Source: Planctomycetota bacterium (GTDB taxonomy: Bacteria; Planctomycetota; UBA1135). Taken from it: 16,172 nt of DNA. How positions within the stretch are numbered: position 1 is the first letter of the stretch; each line of letters begins with the position of its first letter. Shown one piece after another: positions 13,964-16,172 of this stretch. A program made the translations under genes and the position numbers. Location: contig DNPI01000221.1 of the NCBI GenBank assembly GCA_003501525.1, positions 1 through 16,172 of the forward strand, read 5' to 3'. The notes beneath the pieces are model-generated. The model was not told the DNA's origin and made no database searches. It saw only the letters and a program-made list of their open reading frames with translations.

Positions 13964-14688
13964 GCGTTCCCCTTGTTCGCGTCATTTTTTTTGATATAGA
14001 TGACACTCTCTATTCTTCGACTGAGTTCGCAGGACGAGCTCGAGAGGCTTCTATTGATGCAATGCTTGCTCGAGGTTTACGGATAGACAGGGAGAAAGCT
14101 CTTGTTGAATTGTTACGTGTGGTTGAGGAATTTGGGTCTAATGATGGACACCATTTTCAAAGGCTTCTCCATCGCCTCCCCAAGGCAGCAACTGCGGAAG
14201 TAAATCCCAACTTGTTGGTGTCTGCGGGAATGATGGCATACCACGAGACTAAATGGAGAGAGCTGCGCCTTCGTTCCGAGGCGACTGACGTGCTCAAATT
14301 TTTAGCAGAGACTCCTGTTGCTTTAGGTGTCGTGACTGCCGGTATTACGAGTAAGCAAATGGAAAAGGTTTTACGTCTCGGAATTGACCAATGGGTGGAC
14401 CCCTCTCTTATTTTTATTACTGATGAGGTGGGTATCGCTAAGACTAATCCGAAACTGTACACATTGGCTGCTCGGAAGGCTCGGGTTCCGGTTAGTGAAG
14501 CAATGCATGTCGGTGACCATCCCACACGCGATGTGAATTCAGCTGCGCAGGCAGGATTGTTTACCGTGTGGCATCGGGGCTCAGGTAAATACGCCGCACT
14601 CAGTCCGAAAAAGGGGCCAGACCATACGATATCCGGTCTTCGGGAGCTCCCGGAAATTTTGGCTACTTATTACCGCCTAGAGTCTTAG
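13960..14688 (+). CDS. HAD superfamily hydrolase (subfamily I, phosphatase-like)
   Basis: The 242-residue protein carries all four HAD motifs. I: FFDIDDTLY, with nucleophile D12 and acid/base D14. II: VVTAGIT with T126. III: K161 in GIAKTNP. IV: GDHPTRDV with D186 and D191. A helical cap lies between motifs I and II. Such enzymes dephosphorylate small metabolites through an aspartyl-phosphate with Mg; the substrate cannot be told from sequence. ATG 13960 overlaps the stop of the double-ATPase gene (ATGA) and has no clear Shine-Dalgarno, so it is translated by coupling. Co-expression with a peptide transporter is not an established pairing and gives no firm clue. Its TAG shares TTAG (14685-14688) with the stop of the convergent secretin. 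Confidence 0.85.
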   Translation: MSVPLVRVIFFDIDDTLYSSTEFAGRAREASIDAMLARGLRIDREKALVELLRVVEEFGSNDGHHFQRLLHRLPKAATAEVNPNLLVSAGMMAYHETKWRELRLRSEATDVLKFLAETPVALGVVTAGITSKQMEKVLRLGIDQWVDPSLIFITDEVGIAKTNPKLYTLAARKARVPVSEAMHVGDHPTRDVNSAAQAGLFTVWHRGSGKYAALSPKKGPDHTISGLRELPEILATYYRLES

Positions 14689-16172
14689 GCGTCCAACCTT
14701 TCCATCACTTCGCGAGCATCTACGACGTGTGCTCGTATGAGAATGATGATGTCTTGGTTTTCATTGGCTTCACCTTCCGCTTTGAAGAGCATGGACAGAA
14801 TAGGGATTTGCCCAAGGAAAGGGATTTCTGAGCGCTGGTCGATATTAAAAAGTTTTTGCAAACCGCCGACAACGACAGTCCCGCCATCAGGGAGCACAAC
14901 TGTAGTGTTTGCGCTAGCCACATTAAGCTCGGGCAGCTGCATCGTTACAGGAGTTGTTAGGCCAGCAAGTGAAGATGTAAATTCCGGAATAGGCCTTCTT
15001 AATGTCGCAATTGTTGGGCGTAATTCCAGAGTTATATATTTCCGGTTGTGCCCGATAGTGGGGCGAACATCGAGAACAATGCCATCTGAAAGAACTCCGA
15101 CTTGCGGATCCGCAATAAGCGCGGCAGCAGCCACTTCAACATCAAAATCTTGTACATAGGTGACCTGATTAAGAACCGTTATGTAGGCACGTTCGGTGTT
15201 TTGGGCTGAGATTGAACTTGCATTGATTTGTTCTGCGTGTTCACTCTTCTTAACGGCTCGCATAATGACAGAAGTTTGCGTGTCATCCAGGAAAGCGAAC
15301 TGGAAGGTTGCGCCTCCGAAAGGAGTGAGCCTGTCACCGTATCCACCGAGAATATTTTCGGTCCTTGCTCTGATATCTCCATCCAGGCCTTCAGAGAAAT
15401 AAGCTCCAGCAGATGGATTTGTGTCAGATCCGGAGGGAAGGCCAGGGCCTTCGTTGTCCAATCCTGCGGATGCGTTGTCTTCCTGGCCCGATGTAACATC
15501 GTCAAGGTTGACGAGTGTGTTAGCCGGGGGGAAACCTCCGAGCCCGCGAAAGTCCACGCCAATCTCTTGGAGGAAATCTTTGCGGATTGTCAGGAACCTA
15601 GATTCAATCATCACCATGGATGAAACGTACTCTCTCAAGTCCTCGAGGAATTCATGAATGAGAGCTTGGACTTCTGTGGTGTGATAAACAATAAGAGAGC
15701 CATTGGAGTAGCGGATTGAAACACCCTCCAACTCTTCCCATGTCTGCGGAGCAATAGACTGGGTTATCAATATCTCCAGATTATCTGGATTCATGATGGG
15801 GACTGGTTCGCCAGCAACGCCGCCGAAAAGAGGCTCTTCGTCGTCTAATAGTGTGCTGGAATCATCTTGCAGCCGAATATTGGCAATTTTTGGTCCGCTG
15901 AAGTCAATAAGTTGAGCGGTTAAATCGTTAACGTCGTGAGCCTTTAGGACAAGATCACCATAAGCCTTGTCACGAGTGGTGATGTAAACCACTCCGTTGC
16001 GGAAGGTATAGGTCACTTCTTCCCCGGCGGATTCCGTAATGACGTTAAGGGCATTTCGGACTGTAATCTCATTGGAGAGATTGAGGTTGAACTCAATGCC
16101 TTCGGCATCGACGGCTTCTATAGCGCCAGGGGTGACGACAAAGGGGATATCTGAATAAGCTCGAAGCTGATC
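14685..16172 (-). CDS. Secretin (type II secretion / type IV pilus GspD/PilQ-like), N-terminus outside window
   Basis: The frame is open from the right edge to a TAA at 14687-14685, giving 495 visible residues, so the gene is 5'-truncated; the GTG at 16016 is internal. Secretins form the outer-membrane ring channel for type II secretion or type IV pili. The visible N-terminal part is an STN/N0-type domain (LSNEITVRNALNVI, then VTYTFRNGVVYITTRDKA). An N-domain follows, with SSMVMIESRFLTI near residue 185. After an Asp/Gly/Asn-rich insert (about 223-267) comes the secretin barrel, with VLPDGGTVVVGGL (426-438) and EIPFLGQIPILSMLF (449-463), the strongest family signatures. The insert (DDVTSGQEDNASAG) resembles planctomycete secretins. 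No pilus or secretion partner gene is in view, and none of the promoter region is visible. Confidence 0.88.
   Translation of the reverse strand, partial: DQLRAYSDIPFVVTPGAIEAVDAEGIEFNLNLSNEITVRNALNVITESAGEEVTYTFRNGVVYITTRDKAYGDLVLKAHDVNDLTAQLIDFSGPKIANIRLQDDSSTLLDDEEPLFGGVAGEPVPIMNPDNLEILITQSIAPQTWEELEGVSIRYSNGSLIVYHTTEVQALIHEFLEDLREYVSSMVMIESRFLTIRKDFLQEIGVDFRGLGGFPPANTLVNLDDVTSGQEDNASAGLDNEGPGLPSGSDTNPSAGAYFSEGLDGDIRARTENILGGYGDRLTPFGGATFQFAFLDDTQTSVIMRAVKKSEHAEQINASSISAQNTERAYITVLNQVTYVQDFDVEVAAAALIADPQVGVLSDGIVLDVRPTIGHNRKYITLELRPTIATLRRPIPEFTSSLAGLTTPVTMQLPELNVASANTTVVLPDGGTVVVGGLQKLFNIDQRSEIPFLGQIPILSMLFKAEGEANENQDIIILIRAHVVDAREVMERLDA

Overview
The window reads as a compact stretch of a bacterial chromosome with intermediate GC. 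It holds 14 protein genes, no RNA genes, no mobile elements and no CRISPR array. Only about 200 of 16,172 bases lie outside genes, in five gaps of 12, 15, 77, 56 and 38 bases, and no gene-free stretch exceeds 300 bases. The best lineage guess is Planctomycetota or a near relative. The main support is the type II/IV-pilus secretin at the right edge, whose N-terminal domain and Asp/Gly-rich insert resemble planctomycete secretins as I remember them. The mix of a lipoprotein sulfatase-fold enzyme, a THxFF-type amidohydrolase and a monofunctional proline dehydrogenase also fits. This is inference from protein style, not from a marker gene.

Layout. At 1-502 is the 3' end of an unrecognised gene. 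At 515-2656 an amidohydrolase of the aminofutalosine/S-adenosylhomocysteine deaminase type is followed by a DHH/DHHA1 phosphoesterase (NrnA-like). At 2653-3576, on the minus strand, is proline dehydrogenase. At 3654-8133 a translationally coupled trio encodes a DASS/SLC13 sodium-coupled anion transporter, a sulfatase-fold lipoprotein with a Thr in the nucleophile position, and a GT-C-like polytopic membrane protein. At 8190-9066 are coaD and a RidA family deaminase. At 9047-12281, on the minus strand, is a peptide ABC importer operon (permease C, permease B, binding lipoprotein A in coordinate order). At 12320-14688, divergent from it, are a fused double-ATPase (OppD-OppF type) and a HAD hydrolase. 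From 14685 to the end, on the minus strand, is a secretin truncated by the window.

How the parts fit. The five-component peptide importer is complete but split across two divergent transcripts that start only 38 bases apart. Proline dehydrogenase could use proline released from imported peptides, although its partner P5C dehydrogenase is not here. CoaD, NrnA and RidA are housekeeping enzymes (CoA synthesis, nanoRNA/pAp turnover, imine/enamine detoxification). The transporter/AP-superfamily/GT-C trio looks like an envelope-associated module of unknown substrate.

The most notable non-coding signal concerns coaD, the binding-protein gene and the fused ATPase gene, which all sit behind an intergenic gap. 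In each, a TANNNT hexamer ends exactly six bases before the start codon and no Shine-Dalgarno is visible. If these are -10 boxes, the first base of the start codon is the transcription start, so the mRNAs would be leaderless. Several genes inside operons in the same window do have recognisable Shine-Dalgarno sequences. The two promoters of the importer would also overlap each other. All three convergent gene pairs overlap at their ends, two of them through the same TTAG tetranucleotide.
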